This document shows positions 25,735 through 35,048 of a stretch of DNA of 37,680 bases, one piece after another. How positions within the stretch are numbered: position 1 is the first letter of the stretch; each line of letters starts with the position of its first letter. A program made the position numbers and the translations under genes. The stretch comes from an uncultured Bacteroidales bacterium (lineage in GTDB: Bacteria > Bacteroidota > Bacteroidia > Bacteroidales > Paludibacteraceae). Below the pieces are notes generated by a model. The model saw nothing but the letters and a program-made list of their open reading frames with translations. It was not told the DNA's origin and did not search any database. The DNA is taken from contig CAIWCC010000202.1 in assembly GCA_903911085.1 (NCBI GenBank), positions 1 through 37,680 of the forward strand, in the 5' to 3' direction.

Positions 25735-28099
25735 TGAAGCAACTTCAACCGATATTCCAATCATACAACGACTTGTAAATGAATATGGTTGGAAAGTGGG
25801 CGATACTTTATTGTATCAACCGATTTATGATATTTCAGAAAATCTGAAAAAGGATTACGGCAATCTTAAAAACATTCGTCCCGATATTGTTTTACAAGAT
25901 TTAAATGGAGAAGTTTTGGCCGTAATTGAAAATAATCTGGACAAAGAAAACAAAGACTTGCTGAAATTACGTACCGTTGTTACGCATTTGCTCAAACCCC
26001 GATTCCTGTATGCATGTAGTGCTCAGCGTATTTTGTTTTATGACAACACATGGCGAGGATTAGATGCTGGCAAGTTTAAGCAGGTAACAGGCTTTATGAG
26101 TTTGGAAGAAATGAAACTCAAAACGGAACAACAAAAGAAAATTTCTTCGAATAAAGAAATTGTTATTGATACGACTATTGCTGGTGGTTTTGACAATAAT
26201 ATTGGTAAAGACAGATATTATCAACTTCAATGCATTCGAACTATTGTTGAGAATTACAAAGCAGGGAAGCAAAAAATGCTTATACACATGGCAACCGGGC
26301 TTGGAAAAACCAGAACAGCTGTTGCATTAGTAAAAGCTTTGTTATCAAGCGGAATGGCAAAACGCATTTTATTTGTAGTTGATAGAAGGATGTTAGCCAA
26401 ACAAGCCGTTGATGATGGTTTTGCATTAATTAGCCGTGAACATACAAGCAGCTGGATTACTACATCCAATTTCAGAACACGTAAACATGCCAGTATTCAT
26501 GTGGTGGTCATTGATACTCTGGAGTTAATTCACAGCGATTTGCCCTCCAACTTCTATGATTTAATCATTGTAGACGAATGCCACAGAAGTATTAATGTAA
26601 ACCGAAAACTTATTTTTGACCACTTCCTTTGTCCGAGAGTTGGATTAACAGCAACTCCACGAATAGGAGCTGTAAAAGAAGGAACTGAAGTTGCCGAAGA
26701 AGATTTAGCCATTATCGATACCTATAAATTGTTTGGTTGTGAAACAGGCGAACCTGATTTTCAATACGATATGGAAAGAGGTATTACAGAAGGCTTTCTT
26801 GCACCCTATAAACCTATCGAAATTATATCTTCGCTAATTGCAGAAGCAGAAGAAAGTGGTATCAAGTTCGATTATGTTTTAGACCCACGAGAAAAATATG
26901 AAATTGCTTTAGGTGCTGAAAAAACACTAAAATTAGAACAACTTAATAAAAAATACATTTCGGAGGAAAATTGTTTACGTATAGCCGAAGAGTTGAAAAA
27001 GAATACGCAATGGGGAGAAAAGGTTATATTATTTGGAGTTAGTCAACCACATTGCATTGAATTAGCCAAAGCAATTAATAAAGTTTTTGAAAATGATAAT
27101 GCAGATAAACCATATTACGCTGAAGCTGTAATCTCTGAGAATAATGAACTGAATGAAACATTAAAAGCTTGGTTTAAAAAACCGTATCAAAAACCCTACG
27201 TTGTTACTTCTGTTGATATATTAAGTACTGGAGTTGATATACCTTGTGTGCGATATATTGGTTTCGCTGCGCTCACAAAGTCGGTTGGCAAATATATTCA
27301 GATGGTTGGACGAGGCACTCGACTTGACCCCAAAACAGGGAAGTTTAGTTTTACTGTGCTGGATTTTGTAGGTTTATGTAAACGCATGGAAGACAATGGA
27401 AAAGGGACACTAAAGGAGAATAAGAAAATTGTAAAACCCGGTTTAAATCGACCACAAACAGGAAATACAATAACACCAAAAGGTGAATACTTCCTAATTG
27501 ATAATGCTGATCCTTCAAGCATGATTCAACGTGTTGAAATACATGGTGAATCATTGAAAATTAAAGACAATATACCAATTCATGAAGCGAGGCGTATTTT
27601 TGAAGAAGAATTGCTGAAAAGTCAAGAACCTACAATTGTTGATTTAAAAACTAAAGCACAAGATACTAACTACCAACCAACAGATGAAGAAACTGATAGA
27701 TTAGTAAAATGGTTAAGTTTACCAAATACGTTTATGGATGAAGGTCATCTGCAAAAAATGTATGACTACCCCGAAGGTTCAATATGGGATTTCTTATTAC
27801 ATGCTTTAGGGAAAAAGAAAATTCCAACACCAAAGGAAAGGATTGAAAAAAACTACCTTTCCTATATTCATACCTACAATTTCACAGATGAACAAATTGT
27901 TGTTTTAAAGAAGATTAAAGATATTTTCGCGTCAAATCTTGCCTCGAAAAGAGAAATTGAAGTCAAAGACATCTTTGGAAATCCGATATATGAAAGATTA
28001 ATAGGTTCGTATGATTCTGTAAATCAAAAATTTGAAGGAAAGTTCAACTTAGTTATTGATGATTTGAAAAGTACTTTTCGACAAAGATTGAATAATTAG
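25718..28099 (+). CDS. hsdR: Type I restriction endonuclease subunit R
   Basis: A 793-residue ATP-dependent DNA translocase/nuclease subunit of EcoEI-like size. A Shine-Dalgarno GGAGG at 25707-25711, rare in this window, sits 6 nt before the ATG inside the hsdMS gene. The N-terminal nuclease-like domain has RPDIVL (Asp56) and AVIENN (Glu71), but the expected E-x-K lysine is Asn73. Helicase motifs are complete: ATGLGKT (192-198), DECH (286-289), GLTATPR, STGVDIP and QMVGRGTR (528-535). The C-terminal half (about 560-793) is the helical EcoEI-type region. The motor should work, while the nuclease may be inactive or use a shifted residue. Together with HsdMS it forms a complete two-gene system. 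No anti-restriction or other defence gene adjoins it. Confidence 0.92.
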   Translation: MSKKINEATSTDIPIIQRLVNEYGWKVGDTLLYQPIYDISENLKKDYGNLKNIRPDIVLQDLNGEVLAVIENNLDKENKDLLKLRTVVTHLLKPRFLYACSAQRILFYDNTWRGLDAGKFKQVTGFMSLEEMKLKTEQQKKISSNKEIVIDTTIAGGFDNNIGKDRYYQLQCIRTIVENYKAGKQKMLIHMATGLGKTRTAVALVKALLSSGMAKRILFVVDRRMLAKQAVDDGFALISREHTSSWITTSNFRTRKHASIHVVVIDTLELIHSDLPSNFYDLIIVDECHRSINVNRKLIFDHFLCPRVGLTATPRIGAVKEGTEVAEEDLAIIDTYKLFGCETGEPDFQYDMERGITEGFLAPYKPIEIISSLIAEAEESGIKFDYVLDPREKYEIALGAEKTLKLEQLNKKYISEENCLRIAEELKKNTQWGEKVILFGVSQPHCIELAKAINKVFENDNADKPYYAEAVISENNELNETLKAWFKKPYQKPYVVTSVDILSTGVDIPCVRYIGFAALTKSVGKYIQMVGRGTRLDPKTGKFSFTVLDFVGLCKRMEDNGKGTLKENKKIVKPGLNRPQTGNTITPKGEYFLIDNADPSSMIQRVEIHGESLKIKDNIPIHEARRIFEEELLKSQEPTIVDLKTKAQDTNYQPTDEETDRLVKWLSLPNTFMDEGHLQKMYDYPEGSIWDFLLHALGKKKIPTPKERIEKNYLSYIHTYNFTDEQIVVLKKIKDIFASNLASKREIEVKDIFGNPIYERLIGSYDSVNQKFEGKFNLVIDDLKSTFRQRLNN

Positions 28100-28447
28100 G
28101 AATTGTCTAACCTCCAATATTTATTCATGGGAGCGGAACTTAAAGCTACTTTACTAAAAAAAACTTGAAAAGTATTTAAACCACAATAGTCAATAGTTCA
28201 AAACAATGCTTATTGCACTATGATTGCATAATAATTGCACAAATTGAATAAATATCGAAACAATCGGTTTTAAATTTCCCTTTATCCCCATTCCCACATA
28301 AGTTAGCACCATTACTCGTACCTCTGGGCTTGCACGGTCTTTTTGTCGGCTTACGCACAATCCAACCTGCTGTTGTTTTTTTCTGTCACACTTTTTGCGA
28401 AAAGCAAAAAAGTAATAACCATTATTAGCCAATAATTGAATTATATT
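28100..28447. other. Gene-free region between hsdR and mfd
   Basis: 348 nt between the convergent hsdR and mfd genes, with no recognisable gene. A minus-strand open frame of 80 codons (28190-28432) reads through the palindrome and looks like low-complexity repeat translation rather than protein. The stretch 28285-28385 is less AT-rich than its surroundings, and of unknown origin; it may be the right margin of the restriction island. Confidence 0.5.
28388..28411. repeat. Inverted repeat between convergent hsdR and mfd
   Basis: ACTTTTTGC (28388-28396) pairs with GCAAAAAAGT (28402-28411) around GAAAA. Palindromes of this ACTTTTTTGC type recur in Bacteroidota intergenic regions. It may help terminate both convergent genes, but no T-run follows on either strand. 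Confidence 0.5.
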
Positions 28448-31400
28448 TTACCCATTAATTTCAGTCATTATTTCCCAAGCTTTTTCCACAGTTTTTACTT
28501 CTAGAAAAACTACAGAACGGCGCATATTGCGTTCGCGCAATTGACATTTTCGGGGGTGTGTAGTCATGTATTGAAGCAATTTACCAAATGATTCCGATTG
28601 ATAATAAGGCGATTGTGGGTTTGAAACCAGAAATGCTGTCATTTGTTCGTTTTTCAAAACTAGTTTTTCTATTCCAAAACGCATTGCTAACCAACGTAAT
28701 TTTACTACCAACATCAAACTTCTGCCTTCGGATGGAATCTTTCCAAATCTGTCTTCTACGCGCTTCTGGAATTCTAACAAAGCTGCTTCATCCTGAATAC
28801 TGTCCAACTCGCGATACAAACTTATACGCTCGGAAACATTTTCTATATAATCGTTAGAAAACAAAACTTCTAAGTCGGAATCAATTTGACAATCAGTAAC
28901 AAAAACTGTAGAACTTTCGCTTTCGGCACGTTCGTCTGCATAAAGTTCTGCAAATTCTTCATCCTTCAGTTCATGGACTGCTTCGTTCAGAATTTTTTGA
29001 TATGTTTCGTAACCTAAGTCGGCAATAAAACCGCTCTGCTCCGCTCCTAGCATGTTGCCAGCTCCCCGAATATCAAGATCTTGCATGGCAATATTAAATC
29101 CGCTTCCTAGCTCTGCAAAAGTTTCAATGGCTTGAAGTCGTCGGCGTGCTTCGGGTGTGAGTAAACTCATTTCGGGAGCAAGTAAATAGCAGAAAGCCTT
29201 GCGGTTACTACGTCCTACCCTACCTCGTAATTGGTGTAAATCGCTCAATCCAAAATTTTGAGCACTGTTAATAATTATTGTATTAGCATTCGAAATATCA
29301 ATTCCCGATTCGATAATGGTAGTTGCCACCAACACATCATATTCATAATCAATAAAGTCGACAATAATTTCTTCCAATTTATCAGCAGGCATTTGTCCAT
29401 GTCCCACCGCCACACGGCAGGTTGGGATAAGGCGCTTAATCATTTCCTCAATTTTATAGATACTTTGAATACGGTTATTTACAAAGAAAACCTGTCCGTT
29501 TCGGTTCATTTCCAACTGAATAGCCTCTCGTATCACATCTTCATCGAACAAATGAATTTCTGTCTGCACAGGATAACGATTTGGCGGTGGGGTGTTAATA
29601 ATAGACAAATCGCGTGCTCCCATCAACGAAAACTGCAAAGTTCGTGGAATAGGAGTTGCGGTCATGGTGAGCGTATCCACATTCACCTTCATTTCCTTTA
29701 GTTTTTCTTTTATTGTAACACCAAATTTTTGCTCCTCATCAATAATTAACAAACCTAAATCTTTGAATTTTACACCTTTACCTACCAATTTATGCGTACC
29801 AATCACAATATCAATTTCTCCTTTTGACAATCGTTCTAGCACTTCATTGGTTTGTTTGGTGGTTCGTGCTCTACTTAGATATTCGATAGTGCATGGAAAG
29901 TCTTTTAAACGGTCATTAAATGTATTATAATGTTGTAATGCCAACACTGTTGTTGGAACTAGAACAGCCACTTGTTTACTATCTGTTACTGCTTTAAAGG
30001 CAGCACGAATGGCAATTTCTGTTTTTCCAAAACCCACATCTCCACATACCAATCTGTCCATTGGCAGCACCGATTCCATATCTTTTTTTACATCAGCTGT
30101 CGATTTTACTTGGTCGGGGGTGTCTTCGTAAATAAATGAAGCTTCAAGTTCTTGTTGTAAATAACTGTCGGGTGAGTATTGAAAACCCTGCTCAGCTTTT
30201 CGTTTTGCATAAAGCTTAATTAGCTCACGTGCAATATCTTTCACCTTAGATTTGGTGCGTTCCTTTAACCTCTCCCAAGCACCAGAACCTAATTTATTGA
30301 TACGTGGTGCTTCGCCCTCTTTGCCTTTATATTTGGAAATACGGTGCAAAGCATGAATGCTTACAAAAATAATATCATCGTCTTTGTAAACTAGCTTTAC
30401 CATTTCCTGCATTTTACCATTCACATTGGTGCGCACCAATCCGCCAAAAGTGCCAACTCCATGATCAACATGAACCATATAATCACCCAGCTGAAATTGA
30501 TTCAACTCTTTGAGTGTCATTACCACTTTACCTAATCTGGTTTTGTCTGTTTTGAGCTGAAATTTATGAAAACGATCAAATATTTGATGGTCGGAATAAC
30601 AGACAATTGATAAATCGTGATCAATAAAACCTTCGTGTAGCGTATTATTAACTGGTTGAAAATTAATAATATCACCTCTGTCAGCAAAAATTGCAGCAAT
30701 ACGGTCGTTTTGTTTGGTACTATCACTCAGAATGTAAATTTTATAACCATCAAAAATCCATTTTTTGAGATTATCGGCAACTAAATCGAAGTTTTTATGA
30801 AAAATCGGTTGAGGTGAAGTATTAAACGAAATAGTGGTTTTGTGCTGAAAATTAGCTTTTTCCGACCATTCCATTTTCCGAAAAAGAGTGAGTTGATCAA
30901 TAAATTCATCTCCAGTTATCATTGCTTTGTGAAGATTGGCTACTTTATGGTCACCAGCATTGGCTTTTACCAATGCTTCATCGTAAAACTGATTTATTCT
31001 TTCGCGAACAAAAGCCGAATTAGCAAAGCTTAACCAACATTTTGTACCAATAAATTCGAGAAATGAAACATGCGGAGATTTGGTATCTTTATGTAAATCG
31101 GGAATAATTACAATTTCCATTTTGTGCTCTTGCGAAAGCTGTGTTTCAATATCAAAAATTCGAATGGTTTCCACTTCGTCGCCAAAAAAATCGCAGCGAT
31201 AAGGCAATTCAAATGCAAACGAAAAAATATCGACAATACTACCACGCACTGAAAACTGCCCAGGTTCGTACACAAAATCTACACGTTCGAAGCCATATTC
31301 CATAAGCATTTCCACAATAAAATCGATGCTGAGACTTTCGCCCACTCGCATTTTTAGCATTTTGGATTGCATTCCCTGAATTGAAATCACTTTTTGCATT

Positions 31401-31783
31401 AGCGATTCGGGATATGTAACTACTACACACGGTTTTGAGTTATTAGCCAATCTATTAAGTACTTCCGTTCGTAATATTTCGTTGGCAGCATCCAATTGCG
31501 AGAGTTTAATGGCACGCTTAAACGAAGAAGGGAAGAAAAATACATCGTCCAATGGAAGCATAAACTTCAAATCGTTGTAAAGATAAGCCGCTTCATCAGC
31601 ATCGTTCATCACCAAAATTTGCGTATTTTGTTTTGATTTGAACAAAGAAGCCACTACCAATGCAGATGAAGAACCACTCAAACCTGTAATTTTTACGTTT
31701 GGTTCAAGTGAATTAGCCCATTTTTCGAGCGCAATAATTTGCGGATGATGAGCGTATAATTGTTGAAAGTCCGAAAGAATCAA
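28448..31783 (-). CDS. mfd: Transcription-repair coupling factor
   Basis: A 1111-residue ATP-dependent DNA translocase that removes stalled RNA polymerase and recruits UvrA to the lesion. It has a UvrB-like N-terminal region (GLSGSSSALVVASLFKS), an RNA-polymerase-interacting CarD-like domain (about 440-500, DYMVHVDHGVGTFGGL), the helicase motor with GDVGFGKTE (near 580), a DEEQ box, TATPIPRTL and QLRGRVGRS, and a C-terminal UvrA-interacting TRCF domain. The only start consistent with the conserved N-terminus is a TTG at 31783: the in-frame codon upstream is ATT, preceded by a stop, and the next ATG is far inside. Length and motifs are normal. It lies 195 nt downstream of murI on the same strand. 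Confidence 0.96.
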   Translation of the reverse strand: MILSDFQQLYAHHPQIIALEKWANSLEPNVKITGLSGSSSALVVASLFKSKQNTQILVMNDADEAAYLYNDLKFMLPLDDVFFFPSSFKRAIKLSQLDAANEILRTEVLNRLANNSKPCVVVTYPESLMQKVISIQGMQSKMLKMRVGESLSIDFIVEMLMEYGFERVDFVYEPGQFSVRGSIVDIFSFAFELPYRCDFFGDEVETIRIFDIETQLSQEHKMEIVIIPDLHKDTKSPHVSFLEFIGTKCWLSFANSAFVRERINQFYDEALVKANAGDHKVANLHKAMITGDEFIDQLTLFRKMEWSEKANFQHKTTISFNTSPQPIFHKNFDLVADNLKKWIFDGYKIYILSDSTKQNDRIAAIFADRGDIINFQPVNNTLHEGFIDHDLSIVCYSDHQIFDRFHKFQLKTDKTRLGKVVMTLKELNQFQLGDYMVHVDHGVGTFGGLVRTNVNGKMQEMVKLVYKDDDIIFVSIHALHRISKYKGKEGEAPRINKLGSGAWERLKERTKSKVKDIARELIKLYAKRKAEQGFQYSPDSYLQQELEASFIYEDTPDQVKSTADVKKDMESVLPMDRLVCGDVGFGKTEIAIRAAFKAVTDSKQVAVLVPTTVLALQHYNTFNDRLKDFPCTIEYLSRARTTKQTNEVLERLSKGEIDIVIGTHKLVGKGVKFKDLGLLIIDEEQKFGVTIKEKLKEMKVNVDTLTMTATPIPRTLQFSLMGARDLSIINTPPPNRYPVQTEIHLFDEDVIREAIQLEMNRNGQVFFVNNRIQSIYKIEEMIKRLIPTCRVAVGHGQMPADKLEEIIVDFIDYEYDVLVATTIIESGIDISNANTIIINSAQNFGLSDLHQLRGRVGRSNRKAFCYLLAPEMSLLTPEARRRLQAIETFAELGSGFNIAMQDLDIRGAGNMLGAEQSGFIADLGYETYQKILNEAVHELKDEEFAELYADERAESESSTVFVTDCQIDSDLEVLFSNDYIENVSERISLYRELDSIQDEAALLEFQKRVEDRFGKIPSEGRSLMLVVKLRWLAMRFGIEKLVLKNEQMTAFLVSNPQSPYYQSESFGKLLQYMTTHPRKCQLRERNMRRSVVFLEVKTVEKAWEIMTEING

Positions 31784-31977
31784 AATTTATTATTTCTTTT
31801 TGTGATGTTAAGGATTAGTTCCCTCAACTCTTTTATTTAAGAAATGTTGGGGTACAACCCCGACAAATCATTGATAATTAATTATTAATCTATAATATTG
31901 CAATTTTAAAACTACTCTATTCTATACAAAACAACAACATGGAAGTTACTATTGGGTGTGAACTTCAAAAATTATTT

Positions 31978-32865
31978 TCAGCCCAAATCAATGTGTTCAG
32001 CTACAATATCGGTACTTAAAAAAACAGAGGCAGATGCTGAGAATTTTTCAACCGATTCGGTTGTTAGGTACCGTATTGTGCCATTTTTTGAGCAACGCAC
32101 ATCCATTTCGGGGTGACGTATTAAGTAATCGGTCAAACTTTTAGCAACAATTTCACCTTGCGAAACAAGACAAATGTCTTTTGGTAAAAATGTTTTAATC
32201 TTTCTCTCAAGTAAAGGATAATGCGTACAACCAAGCATTATAGTGTCTATTTTAGGGTCGGTAGCCAGTAGATTAAGAATATTTTTTTGTACAAAATAAT
32301 CTGCTCCTTGCGAGTTGTGTTCATTGTTTTCTATCAATGGCACCCACATAGGGCATGCTTCTGAAGTTATAAAAATATCATTATAAAGTTTTTGAATTTC
32401 AAGCGGATATGAATTTGATTGTACAGTACCTGAAGTTGCCAATAAGCCAATATGTTTGGTTTTGGTAAGTTCGCCAACAGCTTCCACTGTGGGGCGAATA
32501 ACGCCTAAAACCCGTCTATTAGGATACATTAATGGCAGGTCTACTTGTTGAATGCTTCGTAAAGCCTTGGCAGATGCAGTATTACATGCTAAAATTACCA
32601 ACTCACAACCCATTTCGAACAATTTGGTTACACATTCCAACGTATATTTGTAAACCACATCAAATGAGCGTGTTCCATAAGGTGTACGGGCATTATCTCC
32701 CAAATATATATAATCGTAATAAGGTAGTGCAGTATGAATTTTTTCCAAAATAGTTAAGCCACCATATCCAGAGTCGAAGATGCCAATTGAGCCATAACTT
32801 ACAACCCCTTGCCTTTGAAGAGGAACTAAGTTAGTATTGGTTTCTATATTTTCTTCTTTTTTCAT
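31978..32865 (-). CDS. murI: Glutamate racemase
   Basis: Cofactor-independent racemase supplying D-glutamate for peptidoglycan. About 295 residues from the ATG at 32865; the frame extends to a TTG at 32898, but the ATG is preferred. Motifs: IGIFDSGYGGLTIL (substrate-binding Asp-Ser), YLGDNARTPYG, the first catalytic Cys in ACNTASA and the second in LGCTHYPLL. The roughly 15-20-residue N-terminal extension (MKKEENIETNTNLVPLQRQ) precedes the conserved core and is hydrophilic. It lies between mfd and the M23 peptidase on the same strand, forming a cell-wall-related neighbourhood. Confidence 0.95.
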   Translation of the reverse strand: MKKEENIETNTNLVPLQRQGVVSYGSIGIFDSGYGGLTILEKIHTALPYYDYIYLGDNARTPYGTRSFDVVYKYTLECVTKLFEMGCELVILACNTASAKALRSIQQVDLPLMYPNRRVLGVIRPTVEAVGELTKTKHIGLLATSGTVQSNSYPLEIQKLYNDIFITSEACPMWVPLIENNEHNSQGADYFVQKNILNLLATDPKIDTIMLGCTHYPLLERKIKTFLPKDICLVSQGEIVAKSLTDYLIRHPEMDVRCSKNGTIRYLTTESVEKFSASASVFLSTDIVAEHIDLG

Positions 32866-32949
32866 TTTCGAAAGTTTAAGATTGACAATGATTAGCAATT
32901 TACGATATGCAAATACTTATAATAACAATTAACAAAATAAGCAATTCTA

Positions 32950-32987
32950 ATTTGCGAAAATTAGCGAAATTTGCGTTCAAAAATATT
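32950..32987 (-). repeat. GAACGC-type dispersed repeat, copy 2
   Basis: Read on the minus strand, this stretch has GAACGCAAAT followed by two further CGC-centred units about 10 nt apart, and aligns nearly base for base with 12865-12900. It lies between the stop of the M23 peptidase gene and the murI start. Confidence 0.65.
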
Positions 32988-33009
32988 ATTCCTTAGCCTA
33001 GCTTATGTT

Positions 33010-33978
33010 TTAATCGAACATTTCACCAGAGTTATTGCTCATTTGAACCATGCGATCGTATTCAGCAGGCGACAAATCGAGGAAGTAATAGTTTTGTGGA
33101 TTCATCACTTCTCCCTTATAATGTACTTCGTAATGCAAATGTGGTCCTGTAGATTTACCCGTATTCCCCACTAATCCTATCACTTCGCCACGCTTTACTT
33201 TTTGTCCAACTCGCGATTTGACAACACTCATGTGACCATATAATGTCAAATAACCATATCCATGACTTATTTGAACGCAATTTCCATAACCTTGTTGCCA
33301 TCCCGCTGCAATTACGGTTCCGTTGCCTGTTGCATAAATATCTGTGCCAATAGGTGCCGCAAAGTCCATTCCAGCATGAAAGCGACGTGAATGATAAACC
33401 GGATCCATGCGCCAGCCATAACCAGAAGCCATGTGTTTTAAATCCTTATTTAGAACGGGTTGAATGGCAGGGAGATTTTGCAACATAGTTTCCTTGTTTT
33501 TAGCTAGCAAAACCAATTCATCATACGATTTTGATTGAATGTAAAGTTGTTTTTTAAGCTCGTTAAGCTTTTTGGTGGTAGCAACTACAACCTCCGAATT
33601 GGTCATTTCCAATAATTGCTCGTAATAATTACTGTTAGTAGCTGTGGCACGGCGCACCGAAAAAGGAATTGGCTCGGCCTGGAAAATAACCCTATATAAA
33701 TTATCATCTCTATCTTGCAAATCGGTAACCACTTCTTGCAATCCATCCATTTGTCGCTCAAGTACATTATATTGTGCTTGGATGTGGTTTCGCTCTTGAC
33801 TGAGTTGCTTTTCTTCAGGCGATTGAATTGTTGAAACAAATATGAAAAAAAATATTGCTCCCAATGAAATACCAGAAACAGCATGAATTAAAATTTGTTT
33901 TAACCAATGCGCAATAGTATGTTCAATTTGTTCGTAACTTAAAGTTTCGTAATTGAAATGAAATTTTTTCTTAGCCAT
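33010..33978 (-). CDS. M23-family metallopeptidase (LytM domain)
   Basis: A 322-residue membrane-anchored peptidoglycan endopeptidase or LytM-type factor. The ATG at 33978 (MAKKKFHFNYETLSYEQ) is chosen; the longer frame to 34062 adds an atypical Cys/Phe-rich stretch. Order: cytoplasmic N-terminus, one transmembrane helix (about 35-55, VSGISLGAIFFFIFVSTI), a long periplasmic coiled-coil region (about 60-185), then the LytM domain with the Zn ligands of FHAGMDFAAP (His, Asp) and the GPHLHYEV motif (His-x-His). All zinc ligands are present, so it is probably active. M23 genes of this type are frequent neighbours of alaS in Bacteroidota, as here, although a repeat-bounded gene now intervenes. Confidence 0.9.
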   Translation of the reverse strand: MAKKKFHFNYETLSYEQIEHTIAHWLKQILIHAVSGISLGAIFFFIFVSTIQSPEEKQLSQERNHIQAQYNVLERQMDGLQEVVTDLQDRDDNLYRVIFQAEPIPFSVRRATATNSNYYEQLLEMTNSEVVVATTKKLNELKKQLYIQSKSYDELVLLAKNKETMLQNLPAIQPVLNKDLKHMASGYGWRMDPVYHSRRFHAGMDFAAPIGTDIYATGNGTVIAAGWQQGYGNCVQISHGYGYLTLYGHMSVVKSRVGQKVKRGEVIGLVGNTGKSTGPHLHYEVHYKGEVMNPQNYYFLDLSPAEYDRMVQMSNNSGEMFD

Positions 33979-34100
33979 AAAAAAAGTTGGTTTGCATTCA
34001 CATAAAAAAAAGGCTCTTCGCAGAGAATTTAGTGGAAAATTACATGAAAAAATGCCTTTCAATAAGAAAATAAACTAGTAATCGCATTTATTTGTCCACA

Positions 34101-34135
34101 TTTGCTGCAAAAATAATAAATTTGAGCTACTTTTG
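34101..34135 (+). promoter_or_regulatory. Promoter candidate (TTTG-N23-TACTTTTG)
   Basis: TTTG at 34101-34104 and TACTTTTG at 34128-34135 match -33 and -7 elements with a long but allowed 23-nt spacer. The next plus-strand gene starts at 34448, which would give a leader of about 300 nt containing the left inverted repeat. The promoter may originally have served alaS. The rest of 33979-34340 shows no gene. Confidence 0.55.
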
Positions 34136-34340
34136 CAGTCTTTATTTGATATTATTAACCTAGAATAGATACAAGTTACAAGTTAGTGGTTTTTTAAACT
34201 GTAAAAATCATAAAAAAGCACTAATCGAATTGACATTTTTTATCAATTAGAATAAAGATTATTTCTTTAAAAACTTTGGCTCTATTCTAAGATATTATTG
34301 ACCCTATAATATTCGGATTCGATATTGTTTACTAATATAG

Positions 34341-34910
34341 AATAGAACGCTGATTCACGCCGATTTAGCGGATAAAAAAAACGGATTTTAATTCCAAAGT
34401 TGGAATGATTAATACTACTAAATACTAACATATAAAGACTAATTTTAATGCAACTTCTACACGTAGAAATTACTGAAAAAATAATCAAATCATATTTTAA
34501 AGTTTACAATACACTTGGCTATGGTTTTTTAGAGAAAGTTTATGAAAATGCAATGGCAATTGAACTTCGAAAAAATGGACTTGAAGTGAAATGTCAACAT
34601 CCAATTACTGTATTATATGAACGTGAAATAGTTGGAGAGTATTTTGCAGATATTATTGTAAACGGTATTGTTGTAATAGAATTAAAATCCACAAAAGAAA
34701 TTTCAGTAGAACACGAATGCCAATTGATTAATTACTTGAAATCAACGAATATTGAGCTTGGATTGCTCCTGAATTTTGGAAAAGAAGCAGAATACAAACG
34801 AAAAGTGTTTATGAATGTTTATAAACAATGAAAGTAGCTAAAATCAATTTACGAAGTAAATTTCATATCCGTTTTTAATCCGCTAAATCGGCGTTAATCT
34901 GCGTTCTATT
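34341..34910 (+). mobile_element. Inverted-repeat-bounded unit carrying a GxxExxY gene
   Basis: The left repeat (34341-34387, starting AATAGAACGC) and right repeat (34865-34910, ending GCGTTCTATT) are reverse complements: the outer 33 nt match with two or three differences, and the similarity decays inward through an A-rich/GGAT segment. They enclose exactly one gene (34448-34831) with short spacers. No target-site duplication or transposase was found. It is therefore either a small non-autonomous element or a gene placed between two copies of a dispersed repeat. Confidence 0.6.
34448..34831 (+). CDS. GxxExxY family protein (PD-(D/E)XK-nuclease-like)
   Basis: 127 residues. The family-naming motif is clear in YGFLEKVYENA (G-x-x-E-x-x-Y). 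A nuclease-like core follows: GEYFADIIVNGIVVIELKS, with Asp and the Glu-x-Lys of a PD-(D/E)XK fold, then a QLINYLK helix resembling the Q-x-x-x-Y motif of such nucleases. No signal peptide or membrane segment. Length is typical for the family. It sits inside two inverted repeats (34341-34387 and 34865-34910), an arrangement that suggests gain or mobilisation as a unit. Its substrate and role are not established. The ATG at 34448 is the first in frame and gives the usual N-terminus (ITEKIIKSYFKVYNTLG). Confidence 0.88.
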   Translation: MQLLHVEITEKIIKSYFKVYNTLGYGFLEKVYENAMAIELRKNGLEVKCQHPITVLYEREIVGEYFADIIVNGIVVIELKSTKEISVEHECQLINYLKSTNIELGLLLNFGKEAEYKRKVFMNVYKQ

Positions 34911-35048
34911 AAAGTTTTTATAGAGTAATGAAAATACTTTCGGGGAAATACAAACTATCAACTGCATTTTAGAAAAGAGCCAATTTTTTTGGTTTTTTAG
35001 AATAAATACTCAACAACAGAACAGTAAATCAATTCAACAATTTATAAA

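Noticed and set aside
28190-28432. 80-codon minus-strand ORF
   Set aside because: It runs through a palindromic repeat and has low-complexity Lys/Gln content; no start signal or family resemblance.
29258-29930. Plus-strand ORFs of 147 and 112 codons
   Set aside because: Both are antisense to well-conserved mfd helicase sequence and show no protein features of their own.
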